A stretch of DNA of 64,000 bases from Clonostachys chloroleuca. Taxonomy: Eukaryota > Ascomycota > Sordariomycetes > Hypocreales > Bionectriaceae. Positions 25,072 to 35,092 of the stretch are shown here, one piece after another (positions within the stretch are counted from its first letter, which is position 1; each line of letters begins with the position of its first letter). The DNA lies in the NCBI GenBank assembly GCA_037952775.1, contig JBANAY010000004.1, positions 4,836,001 to 4,900,000 on the forward strand, written 5' to 3'. A model generated the notes under the pieces. That model did no database searches and was not told where the DNA came from. It was given only the letters and a program-made list of their open reading frames with translations. Both the position numbers and the translations under genes were made by a program.

Positions 25072-26872
25072 CTATCGCTTCTTCATACCCTTGGTGCGTT
25101 TTTTGCTGCTTAATGGCACAGGCGTAGCATGACCCTCATCATTAATATGCTGAAACAACTTTGTCCGTGACGGAAACGTCTCTGCGCAAACACCGCATCG
25201 ATTCTAGGAACTTGCGTCAGTCTGACCTCTGAATTTCATTGCGCAACGCGGGAACGGCGCTGGTACATACTGTGTCGGTAGTCTCTGCTTCACGGGCCGC
25301 CTTCTTTTCTCTCTTCATTTTTGCCTTTCCTTTTTTCTTTTCTGGTGCGGTAGTTTCGTTGATAGAGGTTTCGTCCAACGCTGCAGCCAGCTCTTGGTCG
25401 TTTTCGTCCACAATAACGTTCAAGTTCGACTCGAACAACCGATCCTGGACAGCACTGCGGGGCGCATAATCACCGTCGTCAGAACTGGGCGTGTCGGCAT
25501 CCTGCTCTGGAATCTGCGATTCGTTTTTCTTGATAACCTCTGCAACCAAATGTTCTTGTGGTGTAATGCTTGGTGGGGAGGGACTTGAAGCCTGCGGCGC
25601 ATCAGCCTCCGATTCTGATCCCGAATCTAGATTGTTCTTTGAGTTCGATTTCGACTTTGATTTCGCTTCCTCTTTCGAATGTGATTTTGATTTCGTCGTC
25701 GAGTCCAGCTCCAACTCAGCACCCTCCTTCCTCATCTGACGACGAAGCTGCTGCACAGCTTTCGTGTGCTTTTTGCTTCTCTCATGAGCCTCAAGCTGGT
25801 TTACACTCTTGAACTCCTTGTTGCACACAACACATTCCAAAACCTCGACTTCAGACTCCTCTTCCTCCTCCTCCTCGGACTCCTCGAAATGGTCCTCCTC
25901 GACCTCGTTCTCCCGAGCCGTCACCCAATCTGAAACTTGGGCCGAGGCGAGCTTCTCCTGGTTGGCGGCGCGGGAGCGAGCCGCCTGCGCCGCCGCCGCG
26001 TCGCGCATGGCCTTTTGGCGGTCGGACTCGGTCTGGCTGTTGGGGAGGTATCGGGGGTCGCGCTTCCGGACGAAGGTGACGAGGAACCGGACGGCGTCGT
26101 TGAACTCGCGCGCGGCGTCCTCCCTCAGCTTCTTGTTCTCCTTCTCCATCAGGCGGCGGACGCGGCGGTCGGGCGCGTCCGACAGCCGGTACTTGTCCTT
26201 CCACGAGAAAGACTTCCTGGTCGAGAAGTTGGCCCAGGAGCTGTAGAAGGTCCTGACCACCGTGTCGTAGTCGTCGTCGCTTTGGCCAAAGGTCGGGTAG
26301 TCGGGGCAGTCGACATCGTCGAAGTCGGCAGCGGCCTGTTCCTCCAGGACCAGGTGCTCGAAGGTCTCACGCGCGATCCCGTAAAAGCCCGTGGGTTCGT
26401 CGTTGAAGGGTATGGTGGTGTTGAATCTTCGCATCAAGCTCAGTATCTCCTCGGTGGAGGTCAGGCGAACATTGCGGAAGGTCGAAGGCTGGTCGGCGCC
26501 GCCGTCGCCGCCGTCCTCCCCGCGGAGGATGGCATCACGATGGGAGTCGTACCATGCCCTCTCCTGGGGGTCGGAGAGGACCTCGTAGGCGGATTGGACT
26601 TCAGCGAATTTCTGAGTCGCGACGGCAACATTATCTAGATTACGGTCGGGGTGGAGTTCGAGCGCCTTTCTACGGTAGGCCTTTTTGATCCTCATCAACG
26701 TTAACGCCCTGGTTCATAACTCTTGCCCAGCCGTGAAGGGGCTGGCTTCATGTGCTCACTCTTCATCGGTAGCATGTTTGTCGATTGCTAGCAGCTCGTA
26801 GTAGCACGTCTTTTGCGTGGGAGCTGCGGCGTCGTTGCCGCTACCCTGGCTGGAGGACTGTTGCGCGCCCAT
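25072..26872 (-). CDS. JJJ1: JJJ1/DNAJC21-like J-domain zinc-finger protein
   Basis: Hsp70 co-chaperone acting in cytosolic 60S maturation (recycling of Arx1 in yeast). Three exons: 26760-26872, 25271-26690, 25072-25203, giving 554 aa. The J domain begins [18 protein letters not shown] and continues [17 protein letters not shown] with HPD intact. A long charged coiled-coil segment and a C2H2 finger ([20 protein letters not shown]) follow. After an acidic/Ser/Lys-rich stretch, the last exon adds a second finger ([19 protein letters not shown]) and a basic end (RTKGMKKR). The first acceptor appears to be GATGAG|G rather than the nearer CCAG, since only it gives a normal J domain; CCAG would insert ALTLMR. 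Confidence 0.93.
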
Positions 26873-28233
26873 TTAGATCAGATATCGATAGGGCGACAGG
26901 GGTGACTAGATCGTGTATTGCGATTTTAATTCCCATCCCCAAATGCGAAAAGTTTCTCCGTCCTTATTTAACACGATGGGGTTATCGCGAAATTGTCAAA
27001 TGGTCCAAATAATGCGCACATGCGTGTACGCCGAATGACTATTACGAAAAGGTTATTGGTGGCACGAAGCCGCTATTTTCTGCCTTCTTGGCTTCGCCGC
27101 TGGTTCTAGCGTTTGGGGGTGCCCCGCCTGCCCCTCATTGACTCATTCAGGGTCATGTTCTCTCATACCCTAGACATGAAAATTTCGACATGCATATGAC
27201 ATGAGGTAGCATGGGAATTAGTCCTTTCATAGGTACCTGTTTGCTGGGCACGTTGAAAATGCCGATAGTTGATTTGACATTCACATGACAGGGGAAAAGT
27301 CGGTTCCTCTTGGGCTGTTCGCTTGTCTGCCACCTAGACCTTTTCTGCGATCTGAGTGGCGGATCAGATCAGCCACTGATCTGATCTATGTTATCGATAT
27401 ACCTGGACAGTCAAGACAGTACCGACTGCGACCTACGAACCAAGAGCGGATTGGAATGTTCTATGGCTAGGTATATACCCAGGCTCGAGTCTGTTGAGGT
27501 TCCAGCATCGAGACAGCCACGGCGCCTCGATTACTCTAGAATGGCTCTAGTCCGTAGTACAATGTCGGGATGTAAATTTAAGCCAAGAGGCGGCCGAGAT
27601 CTTACGAGAGCCGAAAAGTACCTAGATGATGACGATTCAAAACGGTTGAATGTAAAATTCTCGCTACAACTGCTCCGCGTGGCCCCCTTGCAGGGCATTG
27701 GACGGCCAATCATACAAGTGCTTGTCAAACCAGTTCGTCGAGCTAACCAGGCACATCATCCGGGCATGACTTGGAAGTTCGGCACGGGAAGTACCGCTAC
27801 CTGGCTGGCAATAATCGCAGCAGCAGCCACCAGGTACTGCTACTTGGCAGCCCTGGGCCCGTGCTTGCCCGTGTTCTCGATTTTCGCGTAGGCACAAGCC
27901 GCACACCCTAGACTGTGTCTGTCTGCTCGACCAGGAAACTGATCACGCGCTTGCTCATTCAAGTATCAATAGGGTGCCAAGGGCTGGGGATGGTTTGCAT
28001 GGCACCTGGTTTGTATATAGTCCCCTCCATCCCTCCCCTCCTGCGCTGTCGCTCGCCTTTTTAGTCAATTTTTGGATATTGATCTGGTTTAATGTCTTCG
28101 ACGATACCCCTTTCTGTCTCTTTTCTGTTGCTTTCCCCAAGTGGACTATGACTGCTTCGTGATTGTTCGCATTGTCCACCCGTAAAGGTTGCGATTTAGC
28201 CTTGTTTTCAGCCGTTACCTATAGACCGACATC
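26873..28233. other. Divergent intergenic region JJJ1/SPX-RING
   Basis: 1.36 kb holding both promoters. The 5' leader of the SPX-RING gene (about 28020-28230) is pyrimidine-rich. Open frames at 27388-27891 lack family features. Confidence 0.6.
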
Positions 28234-29885
28234 ATGAAGTTCGGACAGGATTTTAAAGAAACGCTTGCCACTCAGGGTAGGTTAAACCCCCGGATTCTTG
28301 CCCCGTCAACCCCGTATACCAGCTGGAATGTCAGTACCTAACCACTCAATAATGCAGACTTCCCGTCCCACTGGGTTGAGCATGCGATCCCCTACGGCCA
28401 GCTTAAGAAGTGTTTGAAGAAGGTGTTGAAAGAGCTCAAGGATTTGGGGTTGGACCACGACACGCTTCAGTCTCTCATCGACCCCGATAATCACTCGCCC
28501 GTGGCTCTCAAGTATCGCCTAATTGGTACGTTGCCTCCTTGCGCTTTCTGCTTAAGCGACTGCACTTGCTAATCGTTCTCGTAGTCTCCGAGAATTCTGA
28601 TATCGTCAAACCAACGCTTACAGTCGACGTTTACCTCGAAGACGACGTTATTGTCGAAGCCTCCCTGACACCGGCCTCCCGTCTATTTTTCGAGAAGATT
28701 GCTTCAGAAGTGCGACACGGCCTCCAAACTGACTCTGGCAGTACCTCTGGCAACTCATCCGATGCAGGGCAAGATGACGACGTCTCCGGCCAAGACGAGA
28801 ATTCAGAAACTCAGCATAGGAAGCACCGCAGGCATGAAACGATCGAACTACCTCTCGTCTTCGACCATGAGTTCTTCGAGATGCTCCAGAACGATGTCAG
28901 CAACATCGATTCCCTCCAGGACACCGAGCGACAGCAAATGAGCGACGAGATTAAGGCCCTCGGCGAGGACCTGGCGCAAATCACAAAGCCTCGCAAGGTG
29001 CACAGGACGGATATGATCCCCTGGCGCAACATCTTCGAGCTGTACCTCGACGCTGAGGTGTTTTTCGCGACCCACGAGCAGGAGCACGGCGCCCGATCCA
29101 GCCAGCTCGCGCTGAAGAAGCTACAGTGGTTCCAGAGCGAGGTCAAGAAGCGGGAGCTGCAGAGGATCTTCAAGATCCCCCAGAGCCAGGTGGCTTACGA
29201 CCGGTTCCTGCGGATCAACGCCAACCTCCTCAAGATGCTCCAGTTCCAGGAGATCAATCAGCTTGCTGTCCACAAAATCCTGAAGAGTGAGTACCTACTT
29301 GGAATGAAGGTAGAGCGATTAGGAGACCAACCAACGCTAACCGCGCCAACCTTGCCTGGTAGAGTTTGACAAGCGAACGTCCTTTGGCATTTCCAAATCA
29401 TTCCGGTCCGCAATCCAGTCCCACCAGTTCATGACTGGCGCGATCGGCAGGGACGTCTGCGCGCAGATGTCCCAGCACCTCACCAACGTGGTGCCCCAGC
29501 TGAACGACTACCTCTGCCCGATTTGCTTCATGGTGGCATACCGTCCCGTCAAGCTCGACTGCAGCCACATCTTCTGCCTTCGCTGCATCATCAAGATACA
29601 GCGCAGCCGCGAGTCGCACTGCCCGCTCTGTAGATCAGACGTGGTGATGAAGGCCACGATCAGTAAGTTTCACCGATCCTGGACCAATGGTCCGAGCACG
29701 TGGGAGCCGTCATGGCAGCTAACCGCGTGGGAAACTGCCTAGTGCACCTGGACGATGATCTGGCAAAGTACATGAAGAAACACTTTCCCACAGAAGTTTC
29801 GGACAAGGAGCGCCACAACCAAATGGAGCGTGGGCTGGAAGACTACGGCCCGGGATATAAACATCAAGAGTGCAGCGTAATGTGA
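28234..29885 (+). CDS. SPX-RING E3 ubiquitin ligase (Pqr1/RING-14 type)
   Basis: Five exons: 28234-28276, 28358-28525, 28585-29286, 29363-29662, 29743-29885, giving 451 aa. The N-terminal half is an SPX domain: MKFGQDFKETLATQDFP, YGQLKKCLKKVLKEL, then later SPX helices with HRTDMIPWRNIFELYLDAEV and KIPQSQVAYDRFLRINANLL. SPX domains bind inositol pyrophosphates and report phosphate status. The C-terminal half has a C3HC4 RING (CPICFMVAYRPVKLDCSHIF, then CLRCIIKIQRSRESHCPLC). In fission yeast the SPX-RING protein Pqr1 restrains phosphate uptake by ubiquitylation, so a similar role is likely here. All junctions are in frame. Confidence 0.92.
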
Positions 29886-30207
29886 TTTGATGAACTTGCT
29901 TTGCTAGCGCTTTCGCAACTATGGACATCATTTGGAAGGGAACCACTCTCACTGGATAATTATTCATTGTTCATTGATTGAGTCCCGCTTTGAACGCGGC
30001 CCTCACAACAACTATATACAACCGCCTTTTACATCGGAATGGGGGGATTGTGATGAGGGTGCTCCAAGCGTCGTTTTAAGATTGCTGTTTCGCACGTGGG
30101 CTCCCTCCCTATCCCATCGCCTCCACGACCTCCTCCGCTAACTCGGTCAGTCCTAGATGAGCTGCATCATTCTAGCTCGAGGGGGAGGGGCGGGCGAGGC
30201 TAATCAA
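29886..30207. other. Convergent 3' region SPX-RING/CGS
   Basis: 320 bases between the two stops. Nothing further seen. Confidence 0.6.
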
Positions 30208-32211
30208 TCATTGCGCCGGCACGCCAGATCCGGTCCCCGTCGAGGCGTTCTCCGCTGCTGCAAGGGCCTTGCGGAACCGTTCCTGCAGGTCAGACGTCTC
30301 CTCCAGGCCAACGCTCAGCCGGACAAGATCGGGGTCGACGCCGTACTCGGCGGCCCAGGACAGCTCGCCGTAGTGGGCGAGGAGGACATACGGGGAGCCC
30401 AGCGTGAAGTTGGTACCCAGGCTGGGGCCCTTGGCGATCTCCATGGTGTTGTAGAACTCGATCGCCTGGGGAGGGTGGTGGAAGACGACGGAGAGGAGGC
30501 CGCCGTAGCCGCCGTTGGGGAGCCGGTAGGCGTCGTAGTAGGGCTTGGTGGGGTTGTGCTTGGGATAGTAGACGGCCTTGACGGCCGGGTGCGAGCGCAG
30601 CACGTCGCAGATAGCCTCCGCGTTGGCGTTGATGCGGTCGACGCGGTCCAAGAAGTCGCGGCTGTTCCGCTCCATGAACACGATGTCCTCGGGCCAGTAC
30701 GTGTCCTCGTAGTTGTCCTCCATCGCCTTCTTTAGTGACCCGTAGTGCCTGCCCTCGGGGTTCAGGATGGCGCTGCCGCCCATGACGTTGGAGGCGCCCG
30801 AGAAGATCTTGGTCAGGCTGCTGACGACGATGTCGGCGGCGGGCAGGACGTTGATGTTGGAGAAGGTGCCGATGGTCTCGTCGACGACGACGGCGAAGCC
30901 GAACTCGTCGGCGAGGCGGCGGATGCGCGCCAGGTCCGGGCACTTGAGCAAGGGGTTCCCGGGAAATTCGCAGAAGAGGCCGAGAAAACGCTCCCCCGGT
31001 TGCGCAAGCGGTCCTCAAGGTCGTCGAGGTCCTCGTCGGAGCCGTTGCCGTAGAAGACGCACCCGGGGCCGAACTTTTGCAGGATCTTGAGGGTGTCGAC
31101 GTAGGGAAATCCTAGGTTGATGCTCTTTTTTGGAGCATCGCCTGCGGCGGCCAGGAGGGCGCGGTGGGCGTTGAATATGGCGTTCATCCCTGCGGGGAAG
31201 AGGTAGACGTCGTTCTCGCGCAGGGTGTGGAGGCCGCGGGAGTTGGGACCGATGTCGACGCCCGCGGGGAGGGCCTGGTCCGGTAGGTCGGCGGCGACGG
31301 CGCCGGCGATGCGTCTCCTGATGGCGGACTTGGCGCGCTCGACGAGCGAGAGGTCGAGGTTGCGCCCGAAGCGCTCCTCGACGAAGCGAGAGCTCTCCTG
31401 GGACTCGTTGATGGAGTTGCCGTTGCCGTTTAGTCCCGCGGATGCAGGCGGGGAGGGGGGTTTCTTGATGCCGTCGATAGAACCGGGTCGTTGATAGCGT
31501 CTGGGGCCCTTGAAGGGCCGAGGGGTTGCTGGTTCTTGGGGAGGAGTTCGGACACTGGGTGAGGAGGTTGGGATGAGAAGTTCGCTCCTGAAAAGGTCGT
31601 GGCAGAATTCAGCTCTCCGGCTGGAGACACCGTCACCGGTGTGTTGCCAGTACTGCTTGGCAATAGGTTGGCATTCATCTGGGTAGACGACGGCTGAGAT
31701 TGTGGGTGATAGTTTTCGCAGCATGGGCGAGACTTCCTGAGACGGGTCGAGAGAGAGGTCTACTACCGAGATCTCTGAGAAGACTGCGGGTGAGGAGACT
31801 CGGGGCTTCATGAACTCGAGACATCTCTTGGCCACGGAGGGGACTGGGAAGAGCATGGCTTGCTGGCCGGGTTTTCCATATTTCTCAGCAATATCCTTAG
31901 CAAAGCTGGCAATGCTTCGATGGACGAAGAATCTAAGTAGAATGTTAGAACGTATCATCATTATTCTGAGGAAACTCACTCACCTGGGGTAACCGGTGGT
32001 CATCTTGTCTACAACCCACCGCTCGCCTTCTTCGTAGCCCACATTTGATCTCCATGTTGGCAGAGACACACTGACGGCCTGCCATAAAGGGCAAATAATA
32101 ATCTTAGATTAGCGGGTGCTTCGCCTTAAGTGACTGGGCCTGAGGCCTGAGAACTGAACTCACATGAGCCGTGTCAGGGGGAATTGACTCGCCCAAGTCG
32201 AACGAGGGCAT
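30208..32211 (-). CDS. STR2: Cystathionine gamma-synthase (PLP enzyme), one apparent frameshift
   Basis: Joins cysteine and an activated homoserine to form cystathionine in transsulfuration and methionine synthesis. Exons: 32164-32211, 31984-32078, 30208-31932. They begin [16 protein letters not shown], then [20 protein letters not shown] and [13 protein letters not shown], the fungal CGS signature. With one base restored it is 622 aa. The PLP region has [11 protein letters not shown] and the Schiff-base Lys in [17 protein letters not shown] Pro/Ser-rich low-complexity insert (about 31390-31570, [18 protein letters not shown]) sits before the catalytic core. The frame breaks at a C5/G5 run (30993-30997): one extra base gives [20 protein letters not shown], matching the family, while the uncorrected frame reads [14 protein letters not shown] and soon leaves it. 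Confidence 0.88.
30993..30997 (-). other. Apparent 1-base deletion in a G5 run (frameshift in CGS)
   Basis: Coding strand AAC CGG GGG AGC; a sixth G gives [16 protein letters not shown] and restores the family sequence. Confidence 0.75.
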
Positions 32212-33268
32212 AGTGGATGCTGGTTTCTGGAACAATACTTTGATTCTAGGTTGGGGATGAAGTGCGCAGGGAAGATCTAATAGTTATCGTACAGAGGTGT
32301 ATCTAAACAGGAGCGTGTTATGCCTTTTAATGCACTTGGTCAGAATGACTCCCCCGAGCAGCGGCGTGATATGACAAAGGGGGGGATGATAATTCCCCCT
32401 GGGCGCACGTTGATCACAGACAGGATGAAGGCGGGTCTCAGTGCCAGTGCCAGTGTGTGGGAATACGTATGTGCTGGCAACCAATTGCAGGCATACCAAT
32501 CAGTAATTAATCGAGTCGGCAGCCAGGAGGTGATGCTGCATGCGACAGTCAATTCGGGGCCTGTCTGGTGATGGGCGGCCCAGTCTCGGAGTGGAGAGTT
32601 GTGGATGCAGTCACTGATTTTTTTTTTTTGCTCTCCCAAGTTCCAGTTTCCGGCTTCAAGCTGGTTCTTGTGCGGTGCTGCTGCGTCTAGCGTGTGGCCG
32701 TAGTCATACTACAGACGCCGACGATCGGAGTGCCTCCATCCTGAACCCATGTACCAAATGGGCATCCATCGCCCCGGGGGGCGGATGCTAATCAAAATAC
32801 ATGCTAACCTCACTTCACCCTGGCCTGCTTTCGGTCTGGGTGCACAGCATCAGGAGAAGCAATGCTCGTCCGCCATTCGTCCCAGCTGCGTGTTGGGTGG
32901 CATGAGTCGAGAGTCAAGGTGGGGGAGGGGCAATTTTCTAATGCCCCTCCCCTCTCCAAACCCCTCTATTTATTATCCCACTGGTGGATGTGTGCGGGTT
33001 GCAATTGGCACCAACGGAGTGATGGGACGGGGGAGTTGGTTGGGAGGAATGGAACATATTCGAATGAAAACTCAGTTCTGAGGGTTTGGATTCATCATCG
33101 CCTCTCTGCATGTGCCGGCTATTATACAATTCTCTTAAAAAATATGACGAAGAAGAAGAAGAGCCTGTCGTAAAAAAAAAACACCAAATCCGTCCTGTTG
33201 GGCCCGGATATCAGATACTGAAGCACATCATAAGGCCTCTTGCAAGAGGCGCCGGCCCGCCACCTATT
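32212..33268. other. Intergenic, promoter of CGS
   Basis: About 1 kb upstream of CGS and downstream of the VOC gene. Includes a T12 run near 32619-32630. No gene seen. Confidence 0.6.
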
Positions 33269-35092
33269 CTAATGGCGGTATTTGCGGGCACGTCTGCTAC
33301 TCTTGCTCCCTATACAGCTAATGCTGTCGCTTGGGGCGAGGCTCTCCATATCGTCGTCCCAGTCAGCATGGCTGCTGCCAACTCCGCTCATCGGTAGAGG
33401 GATGTCTCGCGCTTCCCATCCTACCTGGCTGCTTCCCGCTCCGCTCTTTGGCAGGGGTATCCTCCTTGCAGAAATACGGCTCGGCGCGGTGCTGTACGCT
33501 GTTCTCGTGGGCGGCGGCCTCGCTGTCACAGCGCTTACCTGTGTGCGGGCCCTGCTCCTCGTCCTGCTCCTCGGTCTGCTCCTGGCCCTACTCCTGGCCC
33601 GGCTTCTGCTCCTGGGTTCGTCGTCGGGACGCCCACGGTCTGGTTGGGGATCGACTCTAGATGAACGATGGGTTCGTGCAGACACATATGTCTCTCGTTC
33701 GAATTCTGGGACTGGGGCTCTCCTCACCTTTAGTCCATTGGCGCGAGGAGGCAATATAGATTCTGGTGCAATGCTGCGCTGGGGAGGGTAAGATCTGTCG
33801 TAGTGTTCAACCTGCGACCTTGCAGGTGCTTCGCTGCGAGCGCGAGTGATTGGTACTTGGCCTTGTGGCCGTGAGGAGTAACGACTCCGTGTATCTTGGA
33901 TTTCTTCGACTACTCTGGGTCCGGAGGGTACTCGAGACCTGGGATAGCCATTCTGCATAGGTGGTCGGGTCAGATATTGAGGCGCCGATGACCAAGGGTC
34001 ATTGCCGTATTCAACATCCTCATCCCCTTCCACATAGGCATTTCGAATAGGCAAAGAATTAAAGTCTGGATATGCGAACTTCCTAGGGGTTTTGTGGTCA
34101 TGGTAGTTATACATTGGGACCACTCCCGTCTCATGCGTACTCTGGCGTCGGTAGCTTGTTACCGGCTTATCAGGGAAGGTCGCTCTTCGTCGAGGCGGCC
34201 CATCAAGATATCGTTGATCAGGCGCATCGGGTGACGGGGACCTACGGCTCTGCACGATGCCATATGTCAAAGCGCCGGCAGCAGCAACACCAAGAAGAGC
34301 TCCCATCACTGTCGTTGAGTTGAAGCCACCTTCTTGAGGCGCTTCACCCCGTTGCGCGGGATCTCGAGGCATTGTTTCGGCTACAGTAGGTGGTGGAACT
34401 TTGGTCAAAGCACCTTGATGCGCTGACCGGTAGGCTGAATGGGGGCCGTACACTGTCTCAGTATGGCGTGTGTGTGTTATTGCAGTTGATCGATGTACGT
34501 CGCCGCCAGGGTTGGCGCCGTTGACCTTTCTTGGGTTGAGCGTTATCCTTGTGGGCTTTGGAGCAGCTTGCGGTGATTTCTCGACGTCGAATTTCCAGTC
34601 GAGGACTGTGGGCGGTGGGCCTTCGTTTCCGTACTCCTGCGAGTGAACTACTTCGATCCTATTGCCGTCTAAATCGTATAGCACCGCGTGGGTGTGCTGC
34701 ACCCTGTTGCGGTCGGTGGTTTGCCAGGGTCCCTTTCTCGCCTCCTCGACGTCCTTGAAGTGATTCTCGAGACCTCGACGGTCACGGAACCTAGACCAGA
34801 GCGGAGGATCCGCCCTCGCGCCACAGCGGTGGAAGATGGAAACCGACTGCTGAGACGGCGCACTGATGACCAGCGAGGTCAGGACAGGCGGTCTTAGAGG
34901 ATTCGCCGTCTGCCTGAGCTCTAAGACCGGATCAACCCCATTGATACAGTAGGTAACGAATGTTGGCAGAGGCGAGGACGATAGACCTCTTACTTCTGGC
35001 GGTGGGGAGTAGTGTAGGCCGAGTGGTTGCAGGACGCCAGAGTAAAATGAAGTCGACGAGGCCAGGTGCGATACCTCGACAAAGGGAATCAT
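33269..35092 (-). CDS. VOC/glyoxalase-fold protein with long disordered tail and possible membrane segment
   Basis: Single exon, 607 aa. The first about 165 residues look like one vicinal-oxygen-chelate module: MIPFVEVSHLASSTSFYSGV at the start and NRVQHTHAVLYDLDGNRIEV with the typical D-x-DGNRIEVV ending. Such modules bind a metal in glyoxalases, dioxygenases and resistance proteins; which residues bind metal here I cannot say. The rest is unlike an enzyme: a short hydrophobic stretch (VMGALLGVAAAGALTYGIVQ, about residues 265-285), then a Pro/Arg/Ser-rich tail with Arg-Ser/Arg-Ala repeats (RSRSRARSRARSRPRSRTRS, around 33535-33600). Two related motifs (IPLPKSGAGSSQVGW and IPLPMSGVGSSHADW) lie near the end. 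Substrate unknown. The VOC call is by motif. Confidence 0.75.
   Translation of the reverse strand: MIPFVEVSHLASSTSFYSGVLQPLGLHYSPPPEVRGLSSSPLPTFVTYCINGVDPVLELRQTANPLRPPVLTSLVISAPSQQSVSIFHRCGARADPPLWSRFRDRRGLENHFKDVEEARKGPWQTTDRNRVQHTHAVLYDLDGNRIEVVHSQEYGNEGPPPTVLDWKFDVEKSPQAAPKPTRITLNPRKVNGANPGGDVHRSTAITHTRHTETVYGPHSAYRSAHQGALTKVPPPTVAETMPRDPAQRGEAPQEGGFNSTTVMGALLGVAAAGALTYGIVQSRRSPSPDAPDQRYLDGPPRRRATFPDKPVTSYRRQSTHETGVVPMYNYHDHKTPRKFAYPDFNSLPIRNAYVEGDEDVEYGNDPWSSAPQYLTRPPMQNGYPRSRVPSGPRVVEEIQDTRSRYSSRPQGQVPITRARSEAPARSQVEHYDRSYPPQRSIAPESILPPRANGLKVRRAPVPEFERETYVSARTHRSSRVDPQPDRGRPDDEPRSRSRARSRARSRPRSRTRSRARTQVSAVTARPPPTRTAYSTAPSRISARRIPLPKSGAGSSQVGWEARDIPLPMSGVGSSHADWDDDMESLAPSDSISCIGSKSSRRARKYRH

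Noticed and set aside
25937..26638. 233-codon frame antisense to JJJ1
   Set aside because: Shadow of a GC-rich coding region on the other strand; Gly/Val/Leu-rich without motifs.
30157..31090. Long plus-strand frames opposite CGS
   Set aside because: Antisense shadows of GC-biased codons in a well-identified gene.
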